From assembly GCA_947469285.1 (NCBI GenBank), contig CANIOW010000003.1, forward strand, positions 62,001-126,000: 64,000 nt of DNA, written 5' to 3'. The notes beneath the pieces were generated by a model. The model did not search any database. It saw only the letters and a list, made by a program, of their open reading frames with translations, and had not been told where the DNA came from. The DNA is from Gammaproteobacteria bacterium. Its GTDB lineage: Bacteria > Pseudomonadota > Gammaproteobacteria > Steroidobacterales > Steroidobacteraceae. Shown here one piece after another: positions 56,186 through 64,000 of this stretch. Numbering within the stretch: the first letter of the stretch is position 1; the number at the start of each line of letters is the position of its first letter. The position numbers and the translations under genes were made by a program.

Positions 56186-57454
56186 ATGGTCTGTTCAAGG
56201 TTCTTCAATGCCCGCTTAATGGCAGCGCTGGCCGCACTGCCTTTGCTCGGCCTAGGCCTGCCGTCTCAGGCGGCAACGGCCGACCCGGCGCTCGTTCACG
56301 CCCGACAGGTCCTGGCCAAGGGCCTGCTCTTTGATGGCCACAACGATCTGCCGTGGGCCATTCGTGCCGACAAGACCGCACTGGGCGCTGTCGCTGCCTA
56401 CGACCTGCGCACCCACGCTCCCGGACAGACCGATATTCCTCGCCTGCGGGCCGGTGGCGTTAGTGCGCAGTTCTGGAGCGTGTACATTCCAGGCGAACAA
56501 GCCAATGGCAAATTCGCGCGCACCGAATTGGAACAGATCGCCATCGCACGCGAGATGATCCGCACCCATAGCGATGTTTTCACTTTGGCATCCACCGCCG
56601 CGGACGTTCGCAAGGCCCACCGTGCCGGCAAGATTCCCGGCATGCTCGGCATCGAGGGCGGACATGCCATCGAAAATTCTCTGCCCTTGCTGCGCGCCTA
56701 CTACGATCTGGGCGTGCGCTACATGACACTCACCCATAACGTGCATCTGGACTGGGCCGACTCCGCCGCGATGGTGCCGCCGCATGTGCATGGCCTCACG
56801 CCCTTCGGCGAAGACGTGGTGCGCGAGATGAACCGGCTCGGTATGGTGGTCGACTTGGCGCACACCGCGCCCGAGACCATGGCAGCGGCGCTGAAGGTCA
56901 CCCAGTCACCCGTCATCTTCTCGCATGCCGGTGCGCGCGGCGTGTGTAGCGTGCCGCGCAATGTGCCCGACGACATCCTCCAGCAGCTGCCGCAAAACGG
57001 CGGCGTGGTGATGGTGACCTTCGTGGCCGGGTTCGTCGACTGCGAGGTCGCCAAGGTGATGCAACCGGCGATGATGCGCCAGAACATCGCCATGCGCGCA
57101 GCGCAAACCGACGAGGAACGTGCTGCCGCCCGCGCCGAGTTCAACTCGGTGAAGATGCCAGTGACAACCATTGCCAAAGTCGCTGACCACATCGACTACA
57201 TCCGGCGCGTGGCGGGCGTGCACAACATCGGTATCGGCGGGGACTTCGACGGCAATGACGCCTGGCCCGAAGGCCTGTCTGACGTGTCGATGTACCCCAA
57301 CCTGTTTGCCGAACTGATCCGCCGTGGCTGGAGCGACGCCGACCTGCAGCTGCTGGCCGGCGGCAATGTGATGCGTGTGCTGGAAGAGAACGAGCGCACC
57401 GCCAAGCGGCTGGCGACATTGCCAGCGCCGGGGTTGTCTGAGACCAAGCCGTGA
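56186..57454 (+). CDS. Secreted membrane-dipeptidase family (M19) peptidase
   Basis: 422 residues. The signal peptide is about residues 1-30 (RLMAALAALPLLGLGLPSQA). Renal-dipeptidase metal site: HxD in LFDGHNDLPWAI, the bridging Glu in MLGIEGGHAIEN, His in THNVHLDWADS and FSHAGARGV, and Asp in GIGGDFDGND. It hydrolyses dipeptides, possibly including D-residues, in the periplasm. The stop overlaps the next gene's GTG (GTGA). Gene order permease-dipeptidase-MDR-peptide transporter-esterase suggests one transcription unit. Confidence 0.92.
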   Translation: MVCSRFFNARLMAALAALPLLGLGLPSQAATADPALVHARQVLAKGLLFDGHNDLPWAIRADKTALGAVAAYDLRTHAPGQTDIPRLRAGGVSAQFWSVYIPGEQANGKFARTELEQIAIAREMIRTHSDVFTLASTAADVRKAHRAGKIPGMLGIEGGHAIENSLPLLRAYYDLGVRYMTLTHNVHLDWADSAAMVPPHVHGLTPFGEDVVREMNRLGMVVDLAHTAPETMAAALKVTQSPVIFSHAGARGVCSVPRNVPDDILQQLPQNGGVVMVTFVAGFVDCEVAKVMQPAMMRQNIAMRAAQTDEERAAARAEFNSVKMPVTTIAKVADHIDYIRRVAGVHNIGIGGDFDGNDAWPEGLSDVSMYPNLFAELIRRGWSDADLQLLAGGNVMRVLEENERTAKRLATLPAPGLSETKP

Positions 57455-58437
57455 GCCGGGTCGTCCGTTTTCACCAAACCGGTGGACCGGAAGTACTGCA
57501 AATAGAAGAGCACGACGTGGGCTCACCCGGCAAAGCGGAGGTTCGCCTGCGCATTGAGGCCATCGGCCTGAACCGCTCGGAAGTGCTGTTCCGTCAAGGA
57601 ACCTATTCCACCCAACCCACATTTCCGGCGCGGCTGGGCTATGAAGCCGCTGGCGTGGTCGAGGCACTCGGGCCTGGCGTACAAGGCCTGGCGGTCGGTG
57701 AGCGCGTCTGCGTGCTGCCCAGCTTTCGACAAGGCGAATACGGCGTCTATGCCGACCAAGCCATCGTGCCGGCGCGCTGCGTCATTCCGGCGCCGCCGGG
57801 CTTGTCACCAGTAGAAGCGGCGTCCATCTGGATGCAGTACCTCACCGCGCTGGCCATTCTCGAAGTGGGGCATGCCACCGTCGGCGACTACGTCATCATC
57901 CGTGCGGCCTCCAGCAGTGTCGGTCTGGCCGCCATTCAGTGGGCCAACTGGGCCGGTGCTGTGCCTATCGCGGCTACCCGCCGCAGCGACAAGCGCGACG
58001 CCTTGCTGGCACTGGGCGCGAAGCATGTCATCGCTACGGAAGAACAGGATTTGGTGAGCGAAGTGCGGCGTATCACCGGTGGCAAGGGCGCACGACTGGT
58101 GTTCGACCCCGTCGGCGGCACCTATGTGACCACGCTGTCCGAAGCCATGGCGGAACAAGGCATCCTGTTGATCTACGGCGGGCTCAGTGGCGAGCCCACC
58201 CCCTTCCCGCACTGGACCGCAGCCTTCAAGAGCCTGAGCCTGCGCGGCTGGGTGGCCTCGTTTATCTGGAACCATACTGAACGTCTTGCCCGTGCCAAGC
58301 GTCAAGTGCTGCAAGGTCTGGCGGAAGGCCATCTTAAGCCGGTCATCGCGCGCACCTTTCGCCTCGCGGAGATTGCCGCCGCGCACCGCTATCTGGAATC
58401 CAACACCCAGATAGGTAAAGTGGTGGTCACTCCCTAA
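57451..58437 (+). CDS. MDR-family NADPH:quinone reductase-like oxidoreductase
   Basis: 328 residues from GTG 57451, overlapping the dipeptidase stop. Zinc-free quinone-reductase type MDR: VRFHQTGGPEVLQIEE at the N-terminus, GYEAAGVVEALGPGVQGLAVGERV, the cofactor region YVIIRAASSSVGLAAIQWAN (AxxxSVG in place of GxGxxG) and LVFDPVGGTY. It would reduce quinones or enones with NADPH. No zinc ligands are apparent, which is normal for this group. Confidence 0.87.
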   Translation: MSRVVRFHQTGGPEVLQIEEHDVGSPGKAEVRLRIEAIGLNRSEVLFRQGTYSTQPTFPARLGYEAAGVVEALGPGVQGLAVGERVCVLPSFRQGEYGVYADQAIVPARCVIPAPPGLSPVEAASIWMQYLTALAILEVGHATVGDYVIIRAASSSVGLAAIQWANWAGAVPIAATRRSDKRDALLALGAKHVIATEEQDLVSEVRRITGGKGARLVFDPVGGTYVTTLSEAMAEQGILLIYGGLSGEPTPFPHWTAAFKSLSLRGWVASFIWNHTERLARAKRQVLQGLAEGHLKPVIARTFRLAEIAAAHRYLESNTQIGKVVVTP

Positions 58438-58473
58438 AGCCTCGGGTTTTAGTCGCTCTCCAAGGAAACCTCC

Positions 58474-59997
58474 GTGCCGCACACCGACCGCCAGTTTTTC
58501 GGACACCCCATCGGCCTGTCCACGTTGTTTTTCACCGAGATGTGGGAACGCTTCTCGTATTACGGCATGCGCGGGTTCCTGATCCTGTTCATGGGTGCGC
58601 CGTTGGTAGCGGGAGGCATGGGGCTGGATGACACCACGGCAGCGGCCATCTACGGCACCTACACCGCCATGGTGTACCTGTTCTGCGTTCCAGGCGGCTG
58701 GCTGGCGGACCGAGTACTGGGGCCACGGCGCGCGGTGTTGATCGGCGGCATCCTCATTGCCGCCGGCCACTTCACTCTGGCCATTCCAGCGACCGCGGCA
58801 TTTTTCCTCGGGCTGACCCTCATTGTCCTCGGCACTGGCCTGCTCAAGCCGAATATCAGCGTCATGGTCGGTGAACTCTATGCGCCGGAAGACGCAAGGC
58901 GTGACGCCGCTTTTTCGGTGTTTTACATGGGCATCAATCTCGGCGGCTTTCTCGGCCCCTTGGTCACCGGCTATCTGGCGCAGCAAGAAAGCTTTCGGGT
59001 GCTGGTCACCGGCTGGGGCCTCGACCCGAATGCCACCTGGCACTTCGCCTTCGGCGCGGCCGGCGTAGGCATGACCCTCGGCCTGATTCAATACGTGCTG
59101 GGTGGGCGGAAACTCGGTCAGGCGGGTTTGGCGCCGAGCAGTGCCAGCACGCCGGCACTCGCCGCCCAGTACCGCGTTCAAGCGCTTCGCTGGGGCAGCC
59201 TCGGTGTTGGCCTGCTGCTGCTGGTGGGCATCGCCGCCTTCACCGGGGTGTTAGCGCTCAATGCCACCACCGTGCGTGACTGGGCTGGCTACTCGCTGCT
59301 CATCATCACCGTGGTGTTCTTCGGCTCGCTGTTCACGGACCAAAGCTGGAGCCCCGCGGAACGCGCGCGCTTACTGGTGATCTTTGTTTTCTTCGCCTGC
59401 GCGGCGGTGTTCTGGTCGGTGTTCGAACAAGCCGGCTCCACCTTGAACCTATTCGCCGACCGCAGTACCGCCAACCAGTTGTTCGGTATGCCCTTCCCGA
59501 GCAGTTGGTTTCAGTCGCTGAACTCGTTGTTCATCATCTTGCTGGCGCCTGTCGTCGCCTGGATCTGGATCAAGTGGGGTACCTCGCAGCCCTCCGCGCC
59601 CACCAAATTTGCCTGGGGCCTGGTCGGTGTGGGTCTGGGGTTCATGCTGCTGGTTATCCCGGCACGCGCTGCCGACATCCCCGGCACGCTGGTCAGCCCG
59701 CTGTGGCTCACCAGCGTGTACTTAGTGCACACCATTGCGGAACTCATGCTCAGTCCGGTGGGGCTAAGCTCCATGAGTACACTGGCGCCACGACGCATCG
59801 TGGGTGCCATGATGGGCGTGTGGTTCCTCGGCGCATCGGTCGGCAATTTCCTGGCCGGTACCATGGCGGGCATGTACGAATCCATGCCGCTGGATACCTT
59901 GTTCTGGCGCGTCAGCCTGCTGCCGATCGCTGCCGGCCTCGTCATGCTAGTGTTCTCTAAGAAATTCACCTCGATGATGGGAGCCGTCAAAGCATGA
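58474..59997 (+). CDS. POT/PTR2-family proton-dependent peptide transporter
   Basis: 507 residues from GTG 58474 with AAGGA seven bases upstream. MFS fold with 14 hydrophobic segments, as in DtpT. The ExxERFxYYG-type motif is present (FTEMWERFSYYGMRGFLILF), with PTR2 signature FSVFYMGINLGGFLGPLVTG. The GGWLADRVLGPRRAVLIGG loop follows. It imports di- and tripeptides with protons. It sits after a secreted dipeptidase and ends in an ATGA overlap with a secreted esterase gene. Confidence 0.93.
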   Translation: MPHTDRQFFGHPIGLSTLFFTEMWERFSYYGMRGFLILFMGAPLVAGGMGLDDTTAAAIYGTYTAMVYLFCVPGGWLADRVLGPRRAVLIGGILIAAGHFTLAIPATAAFFLGLTLIVLGTGLLKPNISVMVGELYAPEDARRDAAFSVFYMGINLGGFLGPLVTGYLAQQESFRVLVTGWGLDPNATWHFAFGAAGVGMTLGLIQYVLGGRKLGQAGLAPSSASTPALAAQYRVQALRWGSLGVGLLLLVGIAAFTGVLALNATTVRDWAGYSLLIITVVFFGSLFTDQSWSPAERARLLVIFVFFACAAVFWSVFEQAGSTLNLFADRSTANQLFGMPFPSSWFQSLNSLFIILLAPVVAWIWIKWGTSQPSAPTKFAWGLVGVGLGFMLLVIPARAADIPGTLVSPLWLTSVYLVHTIAELMLSPVGLSSMSTLAPRRIVGAMMGVWFLGASVGNFLAGTMAGMYESMPLDTLFWRVSLLPIAAGLVMLVFSKKFTSMMGAVKA

Positions 59998-61652
59998 GCA
60001 CCGTCCACCGCCTGTTCCCTGCGCTCAACCGCAGAACTTTTCTGCTAGCCACGGCCGCCGTCTGGGCCGGTGCGCGCGCCGGCACGGTGGTTGGCGCGCC
60101 AACGGCAGACGACCCGCTGGCGCCCATCGTCAAGACGCGTCAGGGCCGGCTGCAAGGCCGCACCCACGGCACTATTCACCGCTACAAGGGCATCCCCTAC
60201 GGCGCAAGCACCGCCGGTGAAAACCGCTTCCTGCCTCCGCAGCCACCGGCGGCGTGGCGTGGCGTACGCGATGCCAGCCAGTATGGCCACCCAGCGCCAC
60301 AGCTGTTTCGTTCACACGCCACCTATCCATTTCACGCCTGGGTGGATAACGAAACGCAAAGCGAAGACTGCCTCTGCCTGAATGTCTGGGCACCGGCTAC
60401 CGCCGTCAAGACGCCGCGTCCGGTGATGGTCTGGTTCCACGGCGGCGGCTATTCGCGTGGCTCGGGTGGCCTGCCCATCTACGACGGCCAACACCTCGCC
60501 GAGCAAGGCGATGTGGTGGTGGTGACGGTGAACCATCGGCTGAATATCTTCGGCTACCTGCACGTTGCGAAAGGCGCAGACGCGCGCTTCGCCAGTTCGG
60601 GCAACGCCGGTCAGCTCGACCTGATCGCAGCGCTGCAATGGGTGCGCGAGAACATCGCGAATTTTGGTGGCGATGCATCCAATGTCACTATCTTCGGTGA
60701 ATCGGGCGGCGGCGCCAAGGTAAGCACGCTGCTGGGCATGCCGGCAGCGCAAGGGCTGTTCCACAAGGCCATTGTGCAAAGCGGCGCATGGACGGAAGTG
60801 TTGCCAGCGGCCGATGCCGACGCCGTCGCTGCGCGCGTCTTCGCGCACTTTGCGCTGCAACCGGGCCAGGTGCAGGCCCTGCAGCAAATACCCACTGCCG
60901 ATCTCTACGCCTGTTTCAGCCAACTGCAAAACGCGCCGCTCGCGCCAGTGCTCGATGGTCTCGCCATTCCGCGGCAAACCTGGACCCCGGCCGCACCACC
61001 CTACGCCCACGACATCCCGCTGCTGGTCGGCAACACCACCGACGAAACCGCGGCGTTTATCGATGCGGCGCTGCTCGAGCCGATCGCAGACGATGCTGCC
61101 TTAATCGCCAAGATCACGAAAGCGGGCGGCAAACGGCTGGCCGATAGCGGCCAGGTGGCTGCCCTGTTGGCGCTCTACCGTGCACAGATGCCCGGTTTGT
61201 CGCGGACCCAACTGCTGGTGCGCATCACCACCGACAGTGGGATGTGGCGCAATGCCCTGACCCTGGCCGAGCGTCAGCATGCGGCCGGCGGTGCGCCGGC
61301 TTATCTCTACGAATTTGCTTGGACCACGCCGTGCTTCGCCGGTCAGTGGGCGCTGCACGCTCTCGACATTCCGTTCATGTTCGGCAACCACGACTACGGC
61401 GCGTCCTGGGACCCTGCGGATTCGCAGGCGGTTCGGGATGCTGCCGACCCACAGCACGACTATCTACTGCTGAGCGCACAGATGATCGCCATGTGGACCA
61501 ACTTTGCGCGGACCGGCAACCCATCCATTGCCGCCCTCGGCGCCTGGCCGGCCTATACCCCCGAGCATCGCTACACGATGGTGCTGGACCGCCACGCCCA
61601 CCTGATGTCCGGTCTGCGGGAAGCGGTGCGCCCGGCCATCATGGCACTGTAA
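59994..61652 (+). CDS. Type-B carboxylesterase with Tat signal
   Basis: 552 residues, ATG overlapping the transporter stop. The N-terminus has a twin-arginine signal (NRRTFLLATAAVWAGARAG). Type-B carboxylesterase motifs are EDCLCLNVWAPA, WFHGGGYSRGSGG (oxyanion), catalytic Ser in FGESGGGAKVSTLL, and His in FMFGNHDYGAS; the acid is probably the Glu/Asp of GNTTDETAAFIDA. It would hydrolyse esters in the periplasm. Tat export suggests that it folds before export. Substrate unknown. Confidence 0.9.
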   Translation: MSTVHRLFPALNRRTFLLATAAVWAGARAGTVVGAPTADDPLAPIVKTRQGRLQGRTHGTIHRYKGIPYGASTAGENRFLPPQPPAAWRGVRDASQYGHPAPQLFRSHATYPFHAWVDNETQSEDCLCLNVWAPATAVKTPRPVMVWFHGGGYSRGSGGLPIYDGQHLAEQGDVVVVTVNHRLNIFGYLHVAKGADARFASSGNAGQLDLIAALQWVRENIANFGGDASNVTIFGESGGGAKVSTLLGMPAAQGLFHKAIVQSGAWTEVLPAADADAVAARVFAHFALQPGQVQALQQIPTADLYACFSQLQNAPLAPVLDGLAIPRQTWTPAAPPYAHDIPLLVGNTTDETAAFIDAALLEPIADDAALIAKITKAGGKRLADSGQVAALLALYRAQMPGLSRTQLLVRITTDSGMWRNALTLAERQHAAGGAPAYLYEFAWTTPCFAGQWALHALDIPFMFGNHDYGASWDPADSQAVRDAADPQHDYLLLSAQMIAMWTNFARTGNPSIAALGAWPAYTPEHRYTMVLDRHAHLMSGLREAVRPAIMAL

Positions 61653-61659
61653 GGCCGGT

Positions 61660-63630
61660 TTATTTTCTGGTGGTGCTAACGCCGTCCGGTTGGTTTTCTG
61701 TGGCCGCAAAGTCCACCAGTTCAGCACCCTCCGGAACTTGCTCACCCACCGCATAGTGGAACCCTGCCACGTGGCCGTCTTTCGGCGCGGTCAGCGTGTG
61801 CTCCATTTTCATCGCTTCCATCACCAGGAGAGGCGTGCCAGCCACCACCAGCGTACCGGGTGGCACGAGCCAGGCAATCATCTTCCCCGGCATGGGCGCA
61901 CGCAATCCCAGGTGACCAGCAGGCGTGCTGTGCTCAGCAGCGCGCACGAGCGCTTCCACGCGGGGGTCGATGCACTGCAGCGTCGTCATGCCCTCGGCCT
62001 CAAACACCTGCCGCAAAGTACCCTCGCGGAGCACTTTCACGCCGCGGGGTAAGGCGTCGGGCGGATAGGGCAGCGTGACGCACTCGAGCGTGTCTGCATG
62101 GCGAAACTGAAACACCCGCGGTTGTCGCCCGCTGACTCGCCAGGCGTCAGCCGCCGCCCACGGCGAATGCGCATCACTGCCGGCATGCACGGGCAGCACA
62201 GGCGCGCCGTTTTGGGTCAGCCACTCGGCTTGCGCGGCGAAGCGCAGCGTTTCACGGCGCACCACTGGGGGCGCCAGCAAAGTCGCTTGTTCCCGTTCAA
62301 TCAGGCCGGTATCGAGCCGTGCCTCCACGAACGACGCGCAGTGCAGCAGCCGCTGCAAGAACGCGAGGTTGTTGTCAACGCCCGTCAGCTCGCAGGCCCC
62401 AAGCGCCTGCCGCATACGCTCGAGCGCTTGGGCTCGGTCGCTGCCATGGACGATCAGCTTGGCAATCATGGGGTCGTAGTACGGAGTGATCGCATCACCT
62501 TCGTCCACCCCGGTGTCCACCCGCACCGCCGGCGTTTGCCGTGGAAAACGCAAATGGCGCAACCGGCCCGTCGACGGCAAAAAACCATTGAACGGATTTT
62601 CAGCGTACAGCCGTACTTCAATGGCGTGGCCGAGCAGCGGCACCTCGGCCTGCGTCAAGGGCAGGCGCTCGCCGGCGGCCACCCGCAACTGCCACTCCAC
62701 CAAGTCCAGACCAGTAATCATTTCCGTGACCGGATGCTCCACCTGCAGGCGGGTGTTCATCTCCATGAAGTAGAACTGGCCATCGCGGTCTACGATGAAT
62801 TCCACGGTGCCGGCGCCCACATAGCCCACCGCACGCGCGGCGTTCACGGCAGCCTCGCCCATCGCGCGGCGTCGTTCGGGTGTCATGCCGGGGGCAGGTG
62901 CTTCCTCCACCACTTTCTGGTGCCGACGCTGCACTGAGCAGTCGCGTTCATGTAGCGCCAGACACGCTCCATGCGTGTCGGCAAATACTTGAATTTCAAT
63001 ATGCCGCGGTTGCTGCAGATATTTTTCGAGCAGCACCGTGTCGTCACCGAAACTGGCCAGCGATTCGCGTTGGCAACCGGTGAGCGCCGCAGCAAACTCC
63101 GCCGCCGCGCGAACCACGCGCATGCCCTTACCGCCACCACCGGCGCTGGCCTTGATGAGCACCGGGTAGCCTATGCCATCGGCTTCACGTTGCAGCAGTG
63201 CCAGCGACTGGTCCACGCCGTGGTAGCCCGGCACCACCGGCACACCTGCGGCCACCATCAAGGCCTTGGCAGCACTCTTACCGCCCATCGCCCGAATGGC
63301 GGCAGGCGGCGGCCCCACGAAGCGAATGCCCGCGTCCCGACAAGCTTCAGCGAATACCGCGTTTTCGGAGAGAAAGCCGTAGCCGGGGTGAATAGCCTCA
63401 GCGCCGGTGTGGCGCGCAGCCGCGAGCACTAGCTGCGAGTCGAGATAGGACTCACTGGCTGGCGCCGGACCCAGGCGCACGGCTTCGTCCGCCAAGCGCA
63501 CGTGTCGGGCGTCGGCGTCGGCGTCGGAGTAGACGGCGACGGTGGCGATTCCGAGACGTTGCGCCGTCAACAGCACACGGCAGGCAATCTCCCCGCGATT
63601 GGCGATGAGCAGTTTTCGAATCGGTTCCAC
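61660..63630 (-). CDS. liuD: Biotin-dependent acyl-CoA carboxylase alpha subunit (methylcrotonyl-CoA type)
   Basis: 656 residues. Biotin carboxylase domain with KLLIANRGEIACRVL, the ATP-grasp loop KASAGGGGKGMRVV and MEMNTRLQVEHPVTEMITG. A BT linker domain follows, then the C-terminal biotinyl domain with the biotin Lys608 in MEAMKMEHT. Length and the adjacent enoyl-CoA hydratase gene fit 3-methylcrotonyl-CoA carboxylase LiuD of the leucine/isovalerate operon (order liuC-liuD). Propionyl-CoA or geranyl-CoA carboxylase is possible, as the beta subunit gene is outside the window. Confidence 0.85.
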   Translation of the reverse strand: MEPIRKLLIANRGEIACRVLLTAQRLGIATVAVYSDADADARHVRLADEAVRLGPAPASESYLDSQLVLAAARHTGAEAIHPGYGFLSENAVFAEACRDAGIRFVGPPPAAIRAMGGKSAAKALMVAAGVPVVPGYHGVDQSLALLQREADGIGYPVLIKASAGGGGKGMRVVRAAAEFAAALTGCQRESLASFGDDTVLLEKYLQQPRHIEIQVFADTHGACLALHERDCSVQRRHQKVVEEAPAPGMTPERRRAMGEAAVNAARAVGYVGAGTVEFIVDRDGQFYFMEMNTRLQVEHPVTEMITGLDLVEWQLRVAAGERLPLTQAEVPLLGHAIEVRLYAENPFNGFLPSTGRLRHLRFPRQTPAVRVDTGVDEGDAITPYYDPMIAKLIVHGSDRAQALERMRQALGACELTGVDNNLAFLQRLLHCASFVEARLDTGLIEREQATLLAPPVVRRETLRFAAQAEWLTQNGAPVLPVHAGSDAHSPWAAADAWRVSGRQPRVFQFRHADTLECVTLPYPPDALPRGVKVLREGTLRQVFEAEGMTTLQCIDPRVEALVRAAEHSTPAGHLGLRAPMPGKMIAWLVPPGTLVVAGTPLLVMEAMKMEHTLTAPKDGHVAGFHYAVGEQVPEGAELVDFAATENQPDGVSTTRK

Positions 63631-63633
63631 TGG

Positions 63634-64000
63634 TTAAGCTCTCCAGTTGGGCAGGCGCTTGGCCAGAAAGGCCCCAATGCCTTCATGGCCTTCCGGAGTG
63701 CTGCGCACGCGCGCAATCCATTCGGCCGTCTCCGCCACTAAAGGGGCGTCGATAGCGCGCGCAGCCAGATGCTGTAGCAGTCCTTTAGATTCCTGTAGCG
63801 CGTGGGGGCCGCCAGCCAGCAAGGCGCGAACGATATTTTCCACGGCGGCGTCGAGCGCATTCGGTGCGCACAACACATGCACCAGTCCAAGACGGTGAGC
63901 TTCAGCGGCGTCAAAGCGCTCACCGGTTAGAAAGTAGCGCGAGGCGGCGCGAGCGCCGATGGCATTCACCACATACGGCCCGATGGTGCCTGGGACCAGC
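63634..64000 (-). CDS. liuC: Enoyl-CoA hydratase family, probable methylglutaconyl-CoA hydratase (5' end outside window)
   Basis: Only the C-terminal 121 residues are visible; the frame is open to the right edge (LVPGTIGPYVVNAIGARAASRY) and has no start inside. This is the crotonase C-terminal part: the segment after the second catalytic Glu, then EAHRLGLVHVL and the helical end TPEGHEGIGAFLAKRLPNWRA. It lies three bases before the carboxylase gene on the same strand, the order seen for liuC-liuD. The product would be HMG-CoA in leucine degradation. The active-site Glu residues are outside the window. Confidence 0.75.
   Translation of the reverse strand, partial: LVPGTIGPYVVNAIGARAASRYFLTGERFDAAEAHRLGLVHVLCAPNALDAAVENIVRALLAGGPHALQESKGLLQHLAARAIDAPLVAETAEWIARVRSTPEGHEGIGAFLAKRLPNWRA

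Overview
This window is GC-rich, densely coding DNA with genes on both strands, short intergenic gaps and many 4-nt ATGA/GTGA overlaps. It looks like the chromosome of a steroid-degrading proteobacterium, most likely gammaproteobacterial, but no rRNA or other marker in the window fixes the genus. I see no tRNA, rRNA, CRISPR array, insertion sequence or prophage.

Region 1 (1-18480) is a catabolic island for the late steps of steroid breakdown. A minus-strand operon (16332 to 6986) encodes an HsaC-type extradiol dioxygenase, IpdA/IpdB, a divergent crotonase, IpdC, FadA6, a 17-beta-HSD4-like SDR, IpdF, a MaoC hydratase and a second thiolase. A second minus-strand operon (4364 to beyond 1) encodes an HsaD-type hydrolase, an HsaE-type hydratase, EchA20 and two acyl-CoA dehydrogenases. 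HsaG/HsaF homologues are divergent at 16522-18480. Together they cover meta-cleavage of rings A/B, processing of 2-hydroxyhexa-2,4-dienoate, and hydrolytic opening of rings C and D. These are the functions of the actinobacterial KstR2 regulon plus the hsa genes. A secreted catalase-peroxidase (katG) sits between the two operons.

Region 2 (18516-26961) holds accessory enzymes (MBL hydrolase, ABM-domain protein, c4-type dihaem cytochrome, SIMPL protein, thioesterase, AKR, MDR, NTF2-like protein, methyltransferase) and mnmG. Region 3 (26992-33250) holds a secreted alpha/beta hydrolase translationally coupled to a NatAB-like ABC exporter, a convergent bufferin/HvfABC-type RiPP operon and a YebC-family gene. 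Region 4 (33279-39677) is a TetR-controlled tripartite RND efflux operon with a clear operator-like palindrome.

Region 5 (39746-45737) is the most unusual part. Five minus-strand genes encode an ECF sigma factor, a single-pass anti-sigma factor, a small Ala-rich lipoprotein, a 1001-residue outer-membrane protein (HExxH protease-like domain, beta-propeller, barrel) and a PrsW-family intramembrane protease that overlaps it by one base. The same bipartite promoter (CACCAACTTTT-N14-TACTT) precedes both the sigma gene and the lipoprotein gene. This looks like a proteolysis-controlled envelope-stress circuit comparable to Bacillus PrsW-RsiW-SigW, but with an outer-membrane partner.

Region 6 (45953-64000) holds maleylacetoacetate isomerase, a two-subunit 3-oxoacid CoA-transferase, a decayed HipA/YjjJ-like protein, a DUF1214/SDR/NTF2/sulfotransferase group, an aromatic aminotransferase, and transport and hydrolysis genes for peptides and amino acids (APC permease, M19 dipeptidase, POT transporter, carboxylesterase). 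It ends with biotin-carboxylase and enoyl-CoA hydratase genes of a leucine-degradation (liu-type) operon that runs off the end.
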